Shown here in pieces: positions 49,111 through 59,178 of a stretch of DNA of 64,000 nt. Location: contig NZ_BSTJ01000002.1 in assembly GCF_030269445.1 (NCBI RefSeq), forward strand, positions 1-64,000. The letters run 5' to 3'. Numbering within the stretch: the first letter of the stretch is position 1; the number at the start of each line of letters is the position of its first letter. The notes under the pieces are model-generated. The model was not told the origin of the DNA and searched no databases. It saw only the letters and a list, made by a program, of their open reading frames with translations. The stretch is from Actinoallomurus iriomotensis. GTDB lineage: Bacteria > Actinomycetota > Actinomycetes > Streptosporangiales > Streptosporangiaceae. A program made the translations under genes and the position numbers.

Positions 49111-50340
49111 ATGACCACTGACCCGTGGGGCCGGGTCGACGAGAACGGCACCGTCTATGTCCGCACGGCGGCCGGGGAGCGCACCGTCGGTTCGTGGCAG
49201 GCCGGTGCGCCCGAGGAGGCCCTGGCCTACTTCCGTCGCAAGTACGACGCCCTCGTCACCGAGGTCGACCTGCTCGAGCAGCGGATCAAGACCACCGACC
49301 TGGCGGCCGCTCAGGCCGAGCACAGCATCGCCCGGCTCCGCGAGGCCGTGACCGAGGCCCACGCCGTCGGCGATCTCGACGGCCTGGGCCGGCGGCTCGA
49401 CGGGCTGTCGGAGCTGGTCGGCGAGCGTCGTGAGCAGATCAAGGTCGCCCGTGACCAGGCGCGTGTGCATGCCCGCGAGATCAAGGAACGCATCGTCGCC
49501 GAGGCGGAGCGGATCGCGGTCGAGGAGACGCACTGGAAGAACGGCGGCGAGCGCCTGCGCCAGCTCGTGGAGGAGTGGAAGGCCGCCGAGCGCGTCGACC
49601 GTCCCACGGAGACGGCGCTGTGGAAGCGGCTGTCCTCAGCGCGCAACGCGTTCACCAAGCGCCGCAAGGCCTACTTCTCCAACCTCGAGGTGGAGCGCGA
49701 GCACGCACGCGCGGAGAAGGAGCGGCTGGTCCTCGACGCCGAGGCCATGGTCGACTCCACCGACTGGGGGCCGACCGCCGCGGCGTACCGCGAGCTGATG
49801 CGCCAGTGGAAGATGGCCGGCCGCGCCTCCCGCGACGCCGAAGAGGAGCTGTGGGCGCGGTTCAAGGGCGCCCAGGACACCTTCTTCTCCGCCCGGTCCG
49901 CGGTGTTCGCCGAGCGTGACGCGGAGTTCCGCGAGCACGCCGAGGCGAAGGAGAAGCTGCTCACCGAGGCGGAGCGGCTGCTGCCCGTCCGCGACGTACG
50001 CTCCGCACGGCAGGCCCTGCGCTCGATCCAGGAGCGCTGGGAGGGCATCGGCATGGTCCCCCGCGACTCACGCGAGCGGCTCGAAGGACGGCTCCGCAAG
50101 ATCGAGGAAGCGGTCCGCACCGCCGAGGAGTCGGAGTGGCGGCGCACCAACCCGGAGGCGCGGGCCCGCGCCGAGGCGACGGTCGCGCAGCTGCGTTCGT
50201 CCATCGAGCAGCTGGAGAAGCGCCTGGAGAAGGCACGCAACGCCGGCCGCGACAAGGACGTCAAGGACGCCGAGGAGGCCCTGACCGCTCGCCGCGCCTG
50301 GCTGGCCGAGGCAGAGCACACGCTGTCCGAACTCTCCTGA
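49111..50340 (+). CDS. DUF349-domain coiled-coil protein
   Basis: A 409-aa, highly charged, largely helical protein with several DUF349 repeats: VEEWKAAERVDRPTETALWKRL, LMRQWKMAGRASRDAEEELWARF and IQERWEGIGMVPRDSRERLEGRL, each ending in a W-x-x-F/R pattern. Long coiled coils run at both ends. Function is unknown; the place next to rel is conserved in actinomycetes. A small frame starting GTG at 49002 after CACAGGAGG ends 11 bp inside the gene and may be a leader ORF. Confidence 0.9.
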   Translation: MTTDPWGRVDENGTVYVRTAAGERTVGSWQAGAPEEALAYFRRKYDALVTEVDLLEQRIKTTDLAAAQAEHSIARLREAVTEAHAVGDLDGLGRRLDGLSELVGERREQIKVARDQARVHAREIKERIVAEAERIAVEETHWKNGGERLRQLVEEWKAAERVDRPTETALWKRLSSARNAFTKRRKAYFSNLEVEREHARAEKERLVLDAEAMVDSTDWGPTAAAYRELMRQWKMAGRASRDAEEELWARFKGAQDTFFSARSAVFAERDAEFREHAEAKEKLLTEAERLLPVRDVRSARQALRSIQERWEGIGMVPRDSRERLEGRLRKIEEAVRTAEESEWRRTNPEARARAEATVAQLRSSIEQLEKRLEKARNAGRDKDVKDAEEALTARRAWLAEAEHTLSELS

Positions 50341-50348
50341 TCTCGTAC

Positions 50349-50383
50349 GAGGCGGACCCGGGCCTGCGGGCGGGGTCCGCCTC
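50349..50383. terminator. convergent terminator between DUF349 gene and rel
   Basis: GAGGCGGACCC (50349-50359) pairs perfectly with GGGTCCGCCTC (50373-50383) around a 13-nt loop. It stands between two converging genes and can serve both. Confidence 0.7.
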
Positions 50384-50416
50384 ACGCTTTCCGGACGCGG
50401 CTCGAGAGACGCGTGG

Positions 50417-52804
50417 TCAGCTCGTGACGCGGTAGACGTCGTAGACGCCGTCCACCGAACGGACCGCCTTCAGGACGTGCCCGAGATGCTTCGGATCGCC
50501 CATCTCGAAGCTGAACCGGCTCACCGCCACCCGGTCGCGGTTGGTCGCCACCGAGGCGGACAGGATGTTGACGTGCTGGTCCGACAGCACGCGGGTGATG
50601 TCGGACAGCAGCCGCGGCCGGTCGAGCGCCTCGACCTGGATGGCCACCAGGAAGACCGAGTCCTCCCCCGGTGACCATTTCACGTCGACCATGCGGTCGG
50701 GCTGGGTCTGGAGGTTCGCCACGTTGACGCAGTCGACGCGGTGCACCGAGACGCCGTTGCCCCGCGTGACGAAGCCGACGATCTCATCGCCCGGCACCGG
50801 CGTGCAGCACCGGGACAGGCGCACCCACACGTCCGGGTCGCCGGCCACGACCACGCCCGGGTCGCCGGCCGGGCGCGAGCGGCGCTTGCGGGTCGGAATC
50901 GCGGTCTCGGCCAGGTCCTCCGCGGTGTCGCCGCCGAGGACGTCGACGAGCTTGCGGACGATGTTCTGCGCCGAGACGTGGCTCTCCCCGATCGCCGCGT
51001 ACAGCGCGGACACGTCGGCGTAGTGCATGTCGTGCGCCAGCGTCAGCAGCGCCTCACCGGACAGCATGCGCTGGAGTGGGAGGTTCTGCTTGCGCATCGC
51101 GCGGGCCAGGGACTCCTTGCCCTGCTCGATGGCGCTCTCGCGGCGCTCCTTGGAGAACCAGTGCTTGATCTTGTTGCGGGCGCGGGCGCTCTTGACGAAG
51201 TTGAGCCAGTCGCGGCTCGGCCCGGCGTCCGGCGACTTGGAGGTGAAGATCTCCACCGTGTCGCCGTTGTCGAGGGTCGACTCCAGCGGGACGAGGCGGC
51301 CGTTGACGCGGGCGCCGATCGTACGGTGGCCGACCTCGGTGTGGATGGCGTACGCGAAGTCGACCGGCGTCGCGCCCTGCGGCAGCGCGAGGACCTGCCC
51401 CTTCGGCGTGAAGACGAAGACCTCCGAGACCGACAGGTCGAAGCGCAGCGACTCGAGGAACTCGGCCGGGTCGGTGGTCTCCTTCTGCCAGTCGAGGAGC
51501 TGGCGCAGCCAGGCCATGTCGCCGGCCTTGCCGGTGGAGGCGCCGCCGTCGCCGACGGTCTCCTCCTTGTACTTCCAGTGCGCCGCGATGCCGTACTCGG
51601 CGCGGTTGTGCATGGCCCGCGTGCGGATCTGCAGCTCGACCGGCTTGCCCTCCGGGCCGATCACCGTGGTGTGCAGCGACTGGTACATGTTGAACTTCGG
51701 CATCGCGATGTAGTCCTTGAACCGGCCGGGGACCGGGTTCCATCGCGCGTGGATCGTGCCGAGGGCGGCGTAGCAGTCGCGGACCGTGTCGACGAGCACC
51801 CGGATGCCGACGAGGTCGTAGATGTCCTCGAAGCTCAGCTCGCGGGCGATCATCTTCTGGTAGATCGAGTAGTAGTGCTTCGGGCGGCCCTTGACGGTCG
51901 CCTTGAGCTTGGCCTCGCGCAGGTCGCGGGAGACGTGCTGGATGACGTCCTGGAGGTAGACGTCGCGGCGCGGGGCCCGCTCGGACACCAGGCGGGCGAT
52001 CTCGTCGAACCGCTTGGGGTAGAGCGTCTGGAAGGCGAGGTCCTCCAGCTCCCACTTGAGGGTGTTCATGCCGAGCCGGTGCGCGAGCGGCGCGAAGATC
52101 TCCAGCGTCTCGCGGGCCTTGCGCTCCTGCTTGTGCCGCGGCAGGTAGCGCAGGGTGCGCATGTTGTGCAGGCGGTCGGCCAGCTTGATCACGAGGACCC
52201 GGATGTCACGCGACATCGCGACGACCATCTTGCGGACCGTCTCGGCCTCGGCCGCCTCGCCGTACTTGACCTTGTCGAGCTTGGTCACCCCGTCGACCAG
52301 GGCGGCGATCACGTCGCCGAAGTCGGTGCGGAGCTGGTCGAGGGTGTAGGTCGTGTCCTCGACCGTGTCGTGCAGGAGGGCGGCGCACAGCGTCTCGGTG
52401 TTCATGCCGAGCTCGGCCAGGATCGTGGCCACGGCGAGCGGGTGCGTGATGTACGGATCGCCGCTCTTGCGTTTCTGGTCGCGGTGATGGTGCGCCGCGA
52501 CGTCGTAGGCGCGCTCGACGAGACGCACGTCCGCCTTGGGATGTGTGTTCCGGAGCGTCTTGATCAGAGGTTCGAGTACAGGATTCATGGTGGGTCCACG
52601 CTGGGCGCCGAGCCGGGCGAGCCGCCGGCGGACCCGGGCGGCCGACGGCGCGGCCGGGCTTGAGGGGGTCCTCGGGGGAGTCCGGTCGCCCTCGTCGGGC
52701 GCGGAAGCGGGCTCGCTGTCGGGTGCCGGCAACGTGTGGGGGTTGATGCGTGGTGTCAGCGCGGCATCGGACGCCGCGTCGGTAGACACCACCTCACCGC
52801 GCAC
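50417..52804 (-). CDS. rel: bifunctional (p)ppGpp synthetase/hydrolase
   Basis: The stringent-response enzyme, 795 aa. The HD hydrolase domain has [11 protein letters not shown] and LLHDTVEDT. The synthetase has [52 protein letters not shown] and VELQIRT. TGS ([27 protein letters not shown]), a CC zinc-finger region ([16 protein letters not shown]) and ACT follow. The HD residues are intact, so both activities are expected. The first ~70 residues are variable; GTG at 52804 has GGAGG. -10 TAAACT near 52834 is a possible promoter. Confidence 0.96.
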   Translation of the reverse strand: MRGEVVSTDAASDAALTPRINPHTLPAPDSEPASAPDEGDRTPPRTPSSPAAPSAARVRRRLARLGAQRGPTMNPVLEPLIKTLRNTHPKADVRLVERAYDVAAHHHRDQKRKSGDPYITHPLAVATILAELGMNTETLCAALLHDTVEDTTYTLDQLRTDFGDVIAALVDGVTKLDKVKYGEAAEAETVRKMVVAMSRDIRVLVIKLADRLHNMRTLRYLPRHKQERKARETLEIFAPLAHRLGMNTLKWELEDLAFQTLYPKRFDEIARLVSERAPRRDVYLQDVIQHVSRDLREAKLKATVKGRPKHYYSIYQKMIARELSFEDIYDLVGIRVLVDTVRDCYAALGTIHARWNPVPGRFKDYIAMPKFNMYQSLHTTVIGPEGKPVELQIRTRAMHNRAEYGIAAHWKYKEETVGDGGASTGKAGDMAWLRQLLDWQKETTDPAEFLESLRFDLSVSEVFVFTPKGQVLALPQGATPVDFAYAIHTEVGHRTIGARVNGRLVPLESTLDNGDTVEIFTSKSPDAGPSRDWLNFVKSARARNKIKHWFSKERRESAIEQGKESLARAMRKQNLPLQRMLSGEALLTLAHDMHYADVSALYAAIGESHVSAQNIVRKLVDVLGGDTAEDLAETAIPTRKRRSRPAGDPGVVVAGDPDVWVRLSRCCTPVPGDEIVGFVTRGNGVSVHRVDCVNVANLQTQPDRMVDVKWSPGEDSVFLVAIQVEALDRPRLLSDITRVLSDQHVNILSASVATNRDRVAVSRFSFEMGDPKHLGHVLKAVRSVDGVYDVYRVTS

Positions 52805-53050
52805 CCAGCCTCCCCATGCCTGCGTCGGAACACCAGTTTAGCGGCAGCTGAATTCCAGTCGGTGCCGATCCACCATTCCGGACCGAACACCGGTGACCGG
52901 TGGATGTCCGGATCACCTCCGACGGTGATCCCGCGCCACCGACACTCCGCCTCTCACGAGCACCTTTACCCCCATCCGTACCCTGCCTTCGCCCTGGGTC
53001 GTCCGAGTCAGACGGCTCCCGCTCGACGACCGGAAACCCTCTGAGGGCTC

Positions 53051-53590
53051 TCAGACGGTCACCAGGGCGTGCACGTCGAGGTCCGAGAGCCGGTCGCGGC
53101 CGCCCAGGAAGCCCAGCTCCATCAGCACCGAGATCCCGGCGACCTCCGCGCCGGTACGGCCGATGAGCGCGGCGGTGGCCTTGGCGGTGCCGCCCGTGGC
53201 CAGGACGTCGTCGACGATCAGCACCTGCTCTCCCGGCGCGAAGGCGTCCTTGTGCACCTCGATCGTCTCGCTGCCGTACTCCAGGTCGTAATTCTCCGCG
53301 TACGTGGCGGCCGGCAGCTTGCCCTGCTTACGGATCGGCACGAACCCGGCGCCGAAGTGGTACGCCACGGGCGCGGCGAGGATGAAGCCGCGCGCCTCGA
53401 TGCCGGCCACCTTGTCGATCGTGCCCCGGCCGTAGTAGGCGACGATGGCGTCGACGACGGCGGCGAAGGCGGTGTGGTCGGCGAGCAGCGGGGTGATGTC
53501 CTTGAACATCACGCCGGGCTTGGGATAGTCGGGGACGTCCCTGATGCGATCGTTGATCATCTGCGTCAGGTCGACGGGTCGCCTGGTCAC
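53051..53590 (-). CDS. apt: adenine phosphoribosyltransferase
   Basis: This purine salvage enzyme makes AMP from adenine and PRPP. It is 179 aa: IRDVPDYPKPGVMFKDITPLL, GIEARGFILAAPVAYHFGAGFVPIRKQGKLP and the PRPP loop VLIVDDVLATGGTAKA. GTG at 53590 gives the usual length; the open frame upstream has no similarity. Its place between secF and rel is the common actinomycete order. Confidence 0.96.
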   Translation of the reverse strand: MTRRPVDLTQMINDRIRDVPDYPKPGVMFKDITPLLADHTAFAAVVDAIVAYYGRGTIDKVAGIEARGFILAAPVAYHFGAGFVPIRKQGKLPAATYAENYDLEYGSETIEVHKDAFAPGEQVLIVDDVLATGGTAKATAALIGRTGAEVAGISVLMELGFLGGRDRLSDLDVHALVTV

Positions 53591-53674
53591 GATCGTTCTC
53601 TGGCCTCCTCTGGCCGCGCTTCGCCGAACCCGGCGCGCGGAGTTCCTCATGGACGCATCGGACACCGTACACGC

Positions 53675-53719
53675 TTCGGCGGGCGGTACCTCCCTTATCG
53701 GGAGATACCGCCCGCCGAA
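53675..53719 (-). terminator. 20-bp hairpin after secF
   Basis: TTCGGCGGGCGGTACCTCCC (53675-53694) pairs with 53700-53719 with one mismatch around TTATC. It lies 22 bases beyond the secF stop and before apt, so it closes the yajC-secD-secF unit. Confidence 0.65.
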
Positions 53720-53741
53720 TGCCTGAGTCGCTACGGCCGGG

Positions 53742-54929
53742 TCAGCGCTTCTTCTTGCCGCTCGGGTGTCCCTTGGAGCCGGTGCGGCGCGGCTGCTGCC
53801 GCGGACCCTGCTGGACCAGCCGGATGCCCGCGCCGACCGAGGTGGCGGCGTCGGTCTCCTCCTCGCCCGGGACCGTGTCCTGGGGCTCGCTCTCCGGTCC
53901 GTCGGCGGCGGGCTTGGCCGTGGCCTCGGCGTTCGCCGCACGCGACTGCCGCTTGGCGCTGCCGGCCTTGCTCTTCACCCTCTTGGCGAGGTCCCGGTAC
54001 TTGGCCTGGCGTTCCTGCAGGTCCGCCAGGATCGGCGTCGCGATGCAGATCGAGGAGTACGCACCGGCCAGCATGCCGACGAACAGCACGAGCGCCAGGT
54101 CCTTGAGCGTGCCCGCGCCCATGACCCCGGCGCCGATGAACAGCAGGCCGGCCACGGGCAGCAGGGCGATCACCGAGGTGTTGATCGACCGGACCAGGGT
54201 CTGGTTCAGGCCGAGGTTGGCCGCCTGGCTGTACGTCATGGACTTCGTCGTGAGCAGCGGGCGGGTGTTCTCCCGCACCTTGTCGAAGACCACGACCGTG
54301 TCGTACAGCGAGTAACCGAGGATGGTCAGCAGGCCGACCACCGAGGAGGGCGTCACCTCGAACTGCACGAGCGAGTAGACGCCGATCGTGATCAGAATGT
54401 CGTGCGCGAGCGCGATCAACGCCGCGACCGCCATGCGCCACTCGAAGGCGATGGACAGGTAGATGATGATCGCGACCAGGAAGATGACCAGGCCCTGGAG
54501 CGCCTTCTGGGAGATGTCCTTACCCCAGCTCGCGCCGACCGACTGCGGGCTGACGTCGTCGGGCTTGGGCAGTCCGAACCTGTGCTGGACCGTCTCCTGC
54601 ACCTTCGTCACCTGAGCGGAGGTGAGGCTCTCGGTCTGGACACGCCAGCCGGCCCCGGTCTTCTGGACGATGGGGTCCTCCTTGACGACCCCGGAGTCCG
54701 CGACCGCCGCACGCGCGTCCGACGTGGTGGTGCCCGGCTTGGTCGGGAACTGGAAGACGGTGCCGCCCTTGAACTCGACGCCGAAGTTCAACCCGAGGGT
54801 CAGCAGCGAGACGACGCTGATGACCAGGATGAGGCCGGAGATGGAGTACCAGAGCTTCTGCCGCCCCACGAAGTTGAGGGAGATCTCCCCTCGGTGAAGC
54901 CGGCCGCCGATGGTGCCCAGGCGTGACAT
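53742..54929 (-). CDS. secF: protein translocase subunit SecF
   Basis: An integral membrane accessory of the Sec translocon that uses the proton gradient to finish export; 395 aa, about six helices. It has LNFGVEFKGGTVFQF near the first periplasmic loop, AHDILITIGVYSL with the conserved Asp, LLTILGYSLYDTVVVFDKVRENTR and RSINTSVIALLPV. A ~90-residue charged tail ends in KKKR. ATG overlaps the secD stop by one base (TGATG). Confidence 0.96.
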   Translation of the reverse strand: MSRLGTIGGRLHRGEISLNFVGRQKLWYSISGLILVISVVSLLTLGLNFGVEFKGGTVFQFPTKPGTTTSDARAAVADSGVVKEDPIVQKTGAGWRVQTESLTSAQVTKVQETVQHRFGLPKPDDVSPQSVGASWGKDISQKALQGLVIFLVAIIIYLSIAFEWRMAVAALIALAHDILITIGVYSLVQFEVTPSSVVGLLTILGYSLYDTVVVFDKVRENTRPLLTTKSMTYSQAANLGLNQTLVRSINTSVIALLPVAGLLFIGAGVMGAGTLKDLALVLFVGMLAGAYSSICIATPILADLQERQAKYRDLAKRVKSKAGSAKRQSRAANAEATAKPAADGPESEPQDTVPGEEETDAATSVGAGIRLVQQGPRQQPRRTGSKGHPSGKKKR

Positions 54930-56719
54930 CAGGCCTCCTTGGTGCTGGCCGGGCGGACCGTGGGCCGCTTGGTGACACCCAGTGTGGACGGATCGAGTCC
55001 GGACCACCGGTGGCCACGCCCGAAGAACTTCGTGCGGGCCAGCATCGTGACGAGCGGCTTGGTGAAGAAGAACACCACCGCCACGTCGATGAGGGTGGTC
55101 AGGCCCAGCGTGAACGCGAAGCCCTTGACCCCGCCGATGGCGAACCAGTACAGCAGCAGCGCGGCGATGAACGAGACCGCGTCCGCCACGATGATCGTAC
55201 GCCGGGCGCGGTGCCATCCGCGCTCGACGGCCGTGCGCAGGCTGCGCCCCTCGCGGACCTCGTCGCGCAATCGTTCGAAGAAGACCACGAACGAGTCCGC
55301 CGTGATGCCGATCGCGACGATCGCGCCCGCGATGCCGGCGAGCGACATCCGGAAGTCGATGAACTTGCCGAGCAGCACCACCGACTCGTACGTCAGGACG
55401 CCCGCGACGATCAAACTGGAGATCGCCACGAAGCCCAGGCCCCGGTAGTAGAGCAGGCAGTAGAGCACGACCAGGCCCAGGCCGATCGCGCCCGCGATCA
55501 GGCCGGCGCTCAGCTGGTCCTTGCCCAGCGTGGCCGACACCGACTCGATCGAGCTCGGCACGAACTTCAGCGGCAGCGCGCCGTACTTGAGCACGTTGGC
55601 CAGGTCGGTGGCGTCCTCCTGGCTGAACTGGCCCTCGATCTGGGCGTTGCCGGAGGTGATGGCCTCCTTGACGCTCGGCCAGGAGTAGACGGTGCCGTCG
55701 AGCACGATCGCGAAGTGGTTGCGCGTGTTGTTCTCGCCCAGCGCCGCGGCCTTGGACGTGAAGTCCGCGAACGTCTTGGTGGCGGCACCGTTGAGGTCGA
55801 GGCTGACCGTCCACTGGACCCGGCCGTTCTGCGGGTCCGGCGGCAGCGCCTGCGCCTTGGTGACCTGCTCACCGGAGATCTGCGCCGGCGCCAGGATGAA
55901 CTTGTAGTCGCTCTTGTGCGTCTTCGGGTCGGGCCGGGCGCAGATCGCGGCCTGCTTGGCCGGGTTCAGCGTCTGGCCCTGGCCGATGTCGTTGCCCGTG
56001 CAGGTGAGCTTGCTGAACTGCGCCTTGACCGCCGGATCGACGCCGGTGAAGTCCTCGGCGCCCGCCTGCTGCTGTTGCTGGAGCTGCTGCAACTGCTGGA
56101 GCTGCTCGGGGGTGAGCGACTGTGAGGCACTCGGCTTCGGCGTGGCCTTGGCGGACGCCTTGTCCGACGGCTTCGGCGTGGTGGTCAGGGCCTGGGCGAG
56201 CGCACGCCCCTTGGGCGAGGAGCTCGTGGACGGCTTGCCGCTCGCCGACGGGCTGCCCGACGGCTTGGGCGACTTGGAGGCCTTGCCCGACGGGGTCGGG
56301 GTGGGCGTGGGGGCCGGCTGCTGAGCGGCGCCGACCGGCTCGGCCACCATCACCTGCCGGAACTCCAGCTTGGCGGTGGTGCCGATGAGCTTGACGACCC
56401 GCTCCTGTCCCTGACCGGGGACCTGGACGACGATGACGTTGTTGCCCTGCTTGGTCACCTCGGCCTCAGAGACGCCCAGGCCGTTCACGCGCTCGCGCAT
56501 GATGTTGATCGCCTGGGTCATCTCGGAGTCGCCGATCTTCGCGCCTGGCCGCGAGGGCTCCGCCGTGAGCGTCACGGTGGTGCCGCCGGCCAGGTCGAGG
56601 GCCAGCTTGGGCGTCTTTTGGCCCTGCCAGAACATCAGGCCCACCAGGGCGGCGGCGATCACGAACAGCGCGAGGAGCACGCGCCCTGGTCTCGAAACGT
56701 TTCTGCTTGGCGGAGCCAC
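54929..56719 (-). CDS. secD: protein translocase subunit SecD
   Basis: The partner of SecF, 596 aa. An N-terminal helix (VLLALFVIAAALVGLMFW) is followed by LALDLAGGTTVTL, a large periplasmic P1 domain, GALPLKFVPSSIESVSATLG, LIAGAIGLGLVVLYCLLYYRGLG and AITADSFVVFFERLRDE-type segments. The P1 region is swollen by a low-complexity stretch of about 90 residues rich in Pro/Ser/Lys (TPTPTPSGKASKSPKP) and Gln (QQLQQLQQLQQQQQ). The rest is standard. Confidence 0.96.
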   Translation of the reverse strand: MAPPSRNVSRPGRVLLALFVIAAALVGLMFWQGQKTPKLALDLAGGTTVTLTAEPSRPGAKIGDSEMTQAINIMRERVNGLGVSEAEVTKQGNNVIVVQVPGQGQERVVKLIGTTAKLEFRQVMVAEPVGAAQQPAPTPTPTPSGKASKSPKPSGSPSASGKPSTSSSPKGRALAQALTTTPKPSDKASAKATPKPSASQSLTPEQLQQLQQLQQQQQAGAEDFTGVDPAVKAQFSKLTCTGNDIGQGQTLNPAKQAAICARPDPKTHKSDYKFILAPAQISGEQVTKAQALPPDPQNGRVQWTVSLDLNGAATKTFADFTSKAAALGENNTRNHFAIVLDGTVYSWPSVKEAITSGNAQIEGQFSQEDATDLANVLKYGALPLKFVPSSIESVSATLGKDQLSAGLIAGAIGLGLVVLYCLLYYRGLGFVAISSLIVAGVLTYESVVLLGKFIDFRMSLAGIAGAIVAIGITADSFVVFFERLRDEVREGRSLRTAVERGWHRARRTIIVADAVSFIAALLLYWFAIGGVKGFAFTLGLTTLIDVAVVFFFTKPLVTMLARTKFFGRGHRWSGLDPSTLGVTKRPTVRPASTKEA

Positions 56720-56756
56720 GGTCGTCTTTCGTCCTTTGTCTGCGGTCAGGCTCTGG

Positions 56757-57305
56757 TCAGGCCGAGGGCCTCTTGCCGGACTTGTCCTCGCCGTCGTTCA
56801 GCGGCGCGTCTCCGGTCTTCTTCCCGGTCGCGCCGGGAAGAGTCTCGGTCTTGGCCTCGACCTCGACCTCGTCCTGCAGCGTCTCGCCGGCTTTGGGCGC
56901 CTCTTCCTCTTCGGACTCTTCGGCCTGGGTTGACTCGCCGGTCTCCTCGGCGTCGTCCTCGTCCTCGGCCTCGTCCTCGATCTCCTCGGGGTCTTCGTCG
57001 GGCACGACCTGGGCGATGGCCTGCTTGACGTAGCGGACCTCGACCCCGGGGGCGATCTCCAGCACGACGTGGTCGTCCTCGATGGCGACGACGTCGGCGA
57101 GCATGCCCGCGGTCGTCATGACGCGCTGGCCCGGCTCTATTTGACGCTGCATCTGCAGTTGCTGTTGCTGTCGCTTGCGCTGCGGGCGGAAGAGCAGGAA
57201 ATAGAACACGACGCCGATGAGGATGATCGGCAGAAGCGTGACCAGAGGGTTGCTCTTCTGGGCAGCGAGTTGCGTGAGCGCTATGAGTTCAGTGTTGCCC
57301 TGCAC
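56757..57305 (-). CDS. yajC: preprotein translocase subunit YajC
   Basis: A small SecDF partner, 182 aa against about 90-120 usual. It has an N-terminal helix (LVTLLPIILIGVVFYFLLF, about 21-39), then RPQRKRQQQQLQMQRQIEPGQRVMTTAGM, and VEVRYVKQAIAQVV. The extra ~90 C-terminal residues are very acidic (EEIEDEAEDEDDAEE) and probably disordered. GTG start. It is first in yajC-secD-secF with its own promoter. Confidence 0.95.
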   Translation of the reverse strand: MQGNTELIALTQLAAQKSNPLVTLLPIILIGVVFYFLLFRPQRKRQQQQLQMQRQIEPGQRVMTTAGMLADVVAIEDDHVVLEIAPGVEVRYVKQAIAQVVPDEDPEEIEDEAEDEDDAEETGESTQAEESEEEEAPKAGETLQDEVEVEAKTETLPGATGKKTGDAPLNDGEDKSGKRPSA

Positions 57306-57393
57306 CGGGGCATCCTTCCGATATGGGGTTCAGCCCGCCGCCGACGATTCGCGTGCGAAAGGCGTGTCGCCTGACGACGGCGACAAGCTCCGG

Positions 57394-57423
57394 AGTGTAA
57401 AGGACTTGACGAAACCCCGGCAA
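57394..57423 (-). promoter_or_regulatory. yajC promoter
   Basis: On the minus strand there is a -35 TTGCCG (57418-57423), an 18-bp spacer and a -10 TACACT (57394-57399), about 90 bp before yajC. It fits a housekeeping sigma promoter. Confidence 0.5.
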
Positions 57424-57458
57424 CGAGCTGACGACTGGGCACGGCGGGAAGTTCCTCG

Positions 57459-58514
57459 TCACTCCTCCGTCACTTCGAAAAGGGTACCTTCAACCGTGGG
57501 CGGCGGGGTGATACCCAGGTGCCGCCAGGCCGAAGGAGTCGCGATCCGGCCACGGGGCGTGCGGGCGATGAGTCCCTTACGCACCAGGAACGGCTCGGCG
57601 ACCACCTCCACCGTCTCCGGCTCCTCCCCCACCGCGACCGCCAGTGTCGACAGCCCCACCGGCCCACCGCCGAACTTTCGCAGCAGCGCGTCGAGCACCG
57701 CGCGGTCGAGCCGGTCCAGTCCCTCGGCGTCGACCTCGTACAGCGCCAGGGCGTCGCGGGCGATCCCCTCGGTGATCACGCCGTCGGCGCGAACCTCGGC
57801 GAAGTCGCGGACGCGGCGCAGGAGCCGGTTGGCGATACGTGGCGTGCCGCGGGAGCGCCGGGCGATCTCGGCGGCACCCGCCTCGTCCATCCGCACGTCG
57901 AGCAGCCGCGCCGAGCGGTCGATGATCCGCTGGAGATCGGCCGGCTCGTAGAAGTCCATGTGCGCGACGAAGCCGAACCGGTCGCGCAGCGGCGCCGGCA
58001 GCAGGCCGGCCCTCGTGGTCGCGCCGACGAGCGTGAAGGGCGCGATGTCGAGCGGGATGGCGGTCGCGCCCGGCCCCTTGCCGACGACCACGTCGACGCG
58101 GAAGTCCTCCATCGCGACGTAGAGCATCTCCTCGGCGGGCCGGGCCATCCGGTGGATCTCGTCGAGGAACAGCACCTCGCCCTCGGAGAGCGTGGACAGC
58201 ACGGCCGCGAGGTCGCCGGCCCGCTCGATCGCCGGACCGGAGGAGATGCGCAGGGGCATGCCCAGCTCGCTGGCGATGATCATCGCGAGGGTGGTCTTGC
58301 CCAGGCCCGGAGGCCCGGACATGAGCAGGTGGTCCGGCGGCCGGCCGCGCCGGAGCGCGCTGTGCAGCACGAGCGAGAGCTGCTCGCGTACGCGCGCCTG
58401 CCCGATGAACTCGTCGAGGCGCTTGGGCCGCAGCGCCGCCTCGATGACCTTCTCCTCGCCGTCGGCGACCGGCGAGACGAAACGCTCCTCCTCGCGCTCG
58501 CTCCACTCGGTCAC
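57459..58514 (-). CDS. ruvB: Holliday junction DNA helicase RuvB
   Basis: The AAA+ motor of branch migration, 351 aa. It has [18 protein letters not shown], Walker [12 protein letters not shown], Walker B LFLDEIHR, sensor [20 protein letters not shown] and the winged-helix C-terminus with [14 protein letters not shown] at 58514 begins [12 protein letters not shown] and lies in a GTGA overlap with a 20-codon ORF after ruvA. Confidence 0.97.
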   Translation of the reverse strand: MTEWSEREEERFVSPVADGEEKVIEAALRPKRLDEFIGQARVREQLSLVLHSALRRGRPPDHLLMSGPPGLGKTTLAMIIASELGMPLRISSGPAIERAGDLAAVLSTLSEGEVLFLDEIHRMARPAEEMLYVAMEDFRVDVVVGKGPGATAIPLDIAPFTLVGATTRAGLLPAPLRDRFGFVAHMDFYEPADLQRIIDRSARLLDVRMDEAGAAEIARRSRGTPRIANRLLRRVRDFAEVRADGVITEGIARDALALYEVDAEGLDRLDRAVLDALLRKFGGGPVGLSTLAVAVGEEPETVEVVAEPFLVRKGLIARTPRGRIATPSAWRHLGITPPPTVEGTLFEVTEE

Positions 58515-58573
58515 GGCGTCTCTTTCGTCGGCGCCGTGGGCGAGGTGGACGGGCGGTCCCCCGGGGCGGTCAT
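58511..58573 (-). CDS. bridging micro-ORF between ruvA and ruvB (20 aa)
   Basis: Its ATG overlaps the ruvA stop (ATGA at 58570-58573) and its stop overlaps the ruvB GTG (GTGA at 58511-58514). It begins [10 protein letters not shown] and ends PTKETP, like the PTEETP and PTKEGS ends of the alaS-ruvX micro-ORFs, and the next gene starts MTEWSER like their MTERSER. GGCG/CGCC can pair around the ACGAAAGAGA ribosome site. It exactly bridges a 55-bp gap. Confidence 0.5.
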   Translation of the reverse strand: MTAPGDRPSTSPTAPTKETP

Positions 58574-59178
58574 CGGCTGAGCTTCCTCATCGCCAGCTTC
58601 AGCAGGGCGGCGATGTCGGAGGTGTCCTGGCCGTCCACCTCCGCGGCGACCGCGTCCACGGCCGCTTCGGCGTCGCGGGCGGTCCAGCCGAGGTTGGTGA
58701 GACCGGCGTGGACCTGCGCGCGCCAGGCCGCGGCGGCGAACGACGGGGCGGGCGTGTCGCCGTCGGCCCCGTCGAGGGGCATGCCGAGGCGGTCCTTCAG
58801 CTCGAGCACGATGCGCTGGGCGCCCTTGCGGCCGATGCCGGGGACCTTGGTCAGCGCGTTCAGGTCCTCGGTGGCGACGGCGCGGCGCAGGGCGTTCGGG
58901 TCGTGCACGGCGAGCATCGCGAGCGCCAGCCGGGGCCCGACGCCGCTGGCGGTCTGCAGGAGTTCGAAGACGGTCTTCTCGTCGTCGTCGGCGAAGCCAT
59001 ACAGCGTGAGGGAGTCCTCGCGCACGACGAGTGAGGTGGGCACGTGCGCCCTTTCGCCCACGCGCAGGCCGGCCAGCGTGGCGGGCGTGCACTGGACCGC
59101 GAGCCCGACCCCGCCGACCTCGACCACGGCCCCGTCGGGCCCCGCCGCGGCGACCCTGCCGTTGACGAATGCGATCAC
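58570..59178 (-). CDS. ruvA: Holliday junction DNA helicase RuvA
   Basis: The junction-binding tetramer that targets RuvB, 202 aa. It has IAFVNGRVA at the start, the acidic-pin area [26 protein letters not shown], the helix-hairpin-helix [21 protein letters not shown], and the flexible RuvB-binding C-domain. GTG at 59178 overlaps the ruvC stop by one base (TAGTG). Confidence 0.96.
   Translation of the reverse strand: MIAFVNGRVAAAGPDGAVVEVGGVGLAVQCTPATLAGLRVGERAHVPTSLVVREDSLTLYGFADDDEKTVFELLQTASGVGPRLALAMLAVHDPNALRRAVATEDLNALTKVPGIGRKGAQRIVLELKDRLGMPLDGADGDTPAPSFAAAAWRAQVHAGLTNLGWTARDAEAAVDAVAAEVDGQDTSDIAALLKLAMRKLSR

Noticed and set aside
49002-49121. 39-codon ORF with AGGAGG ending inside the DUF349 gene start
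   Set aside because: It may be a real leader ORF, but no repeat, motif or exact overlap supports it, so it is only mentioned under DUF349.
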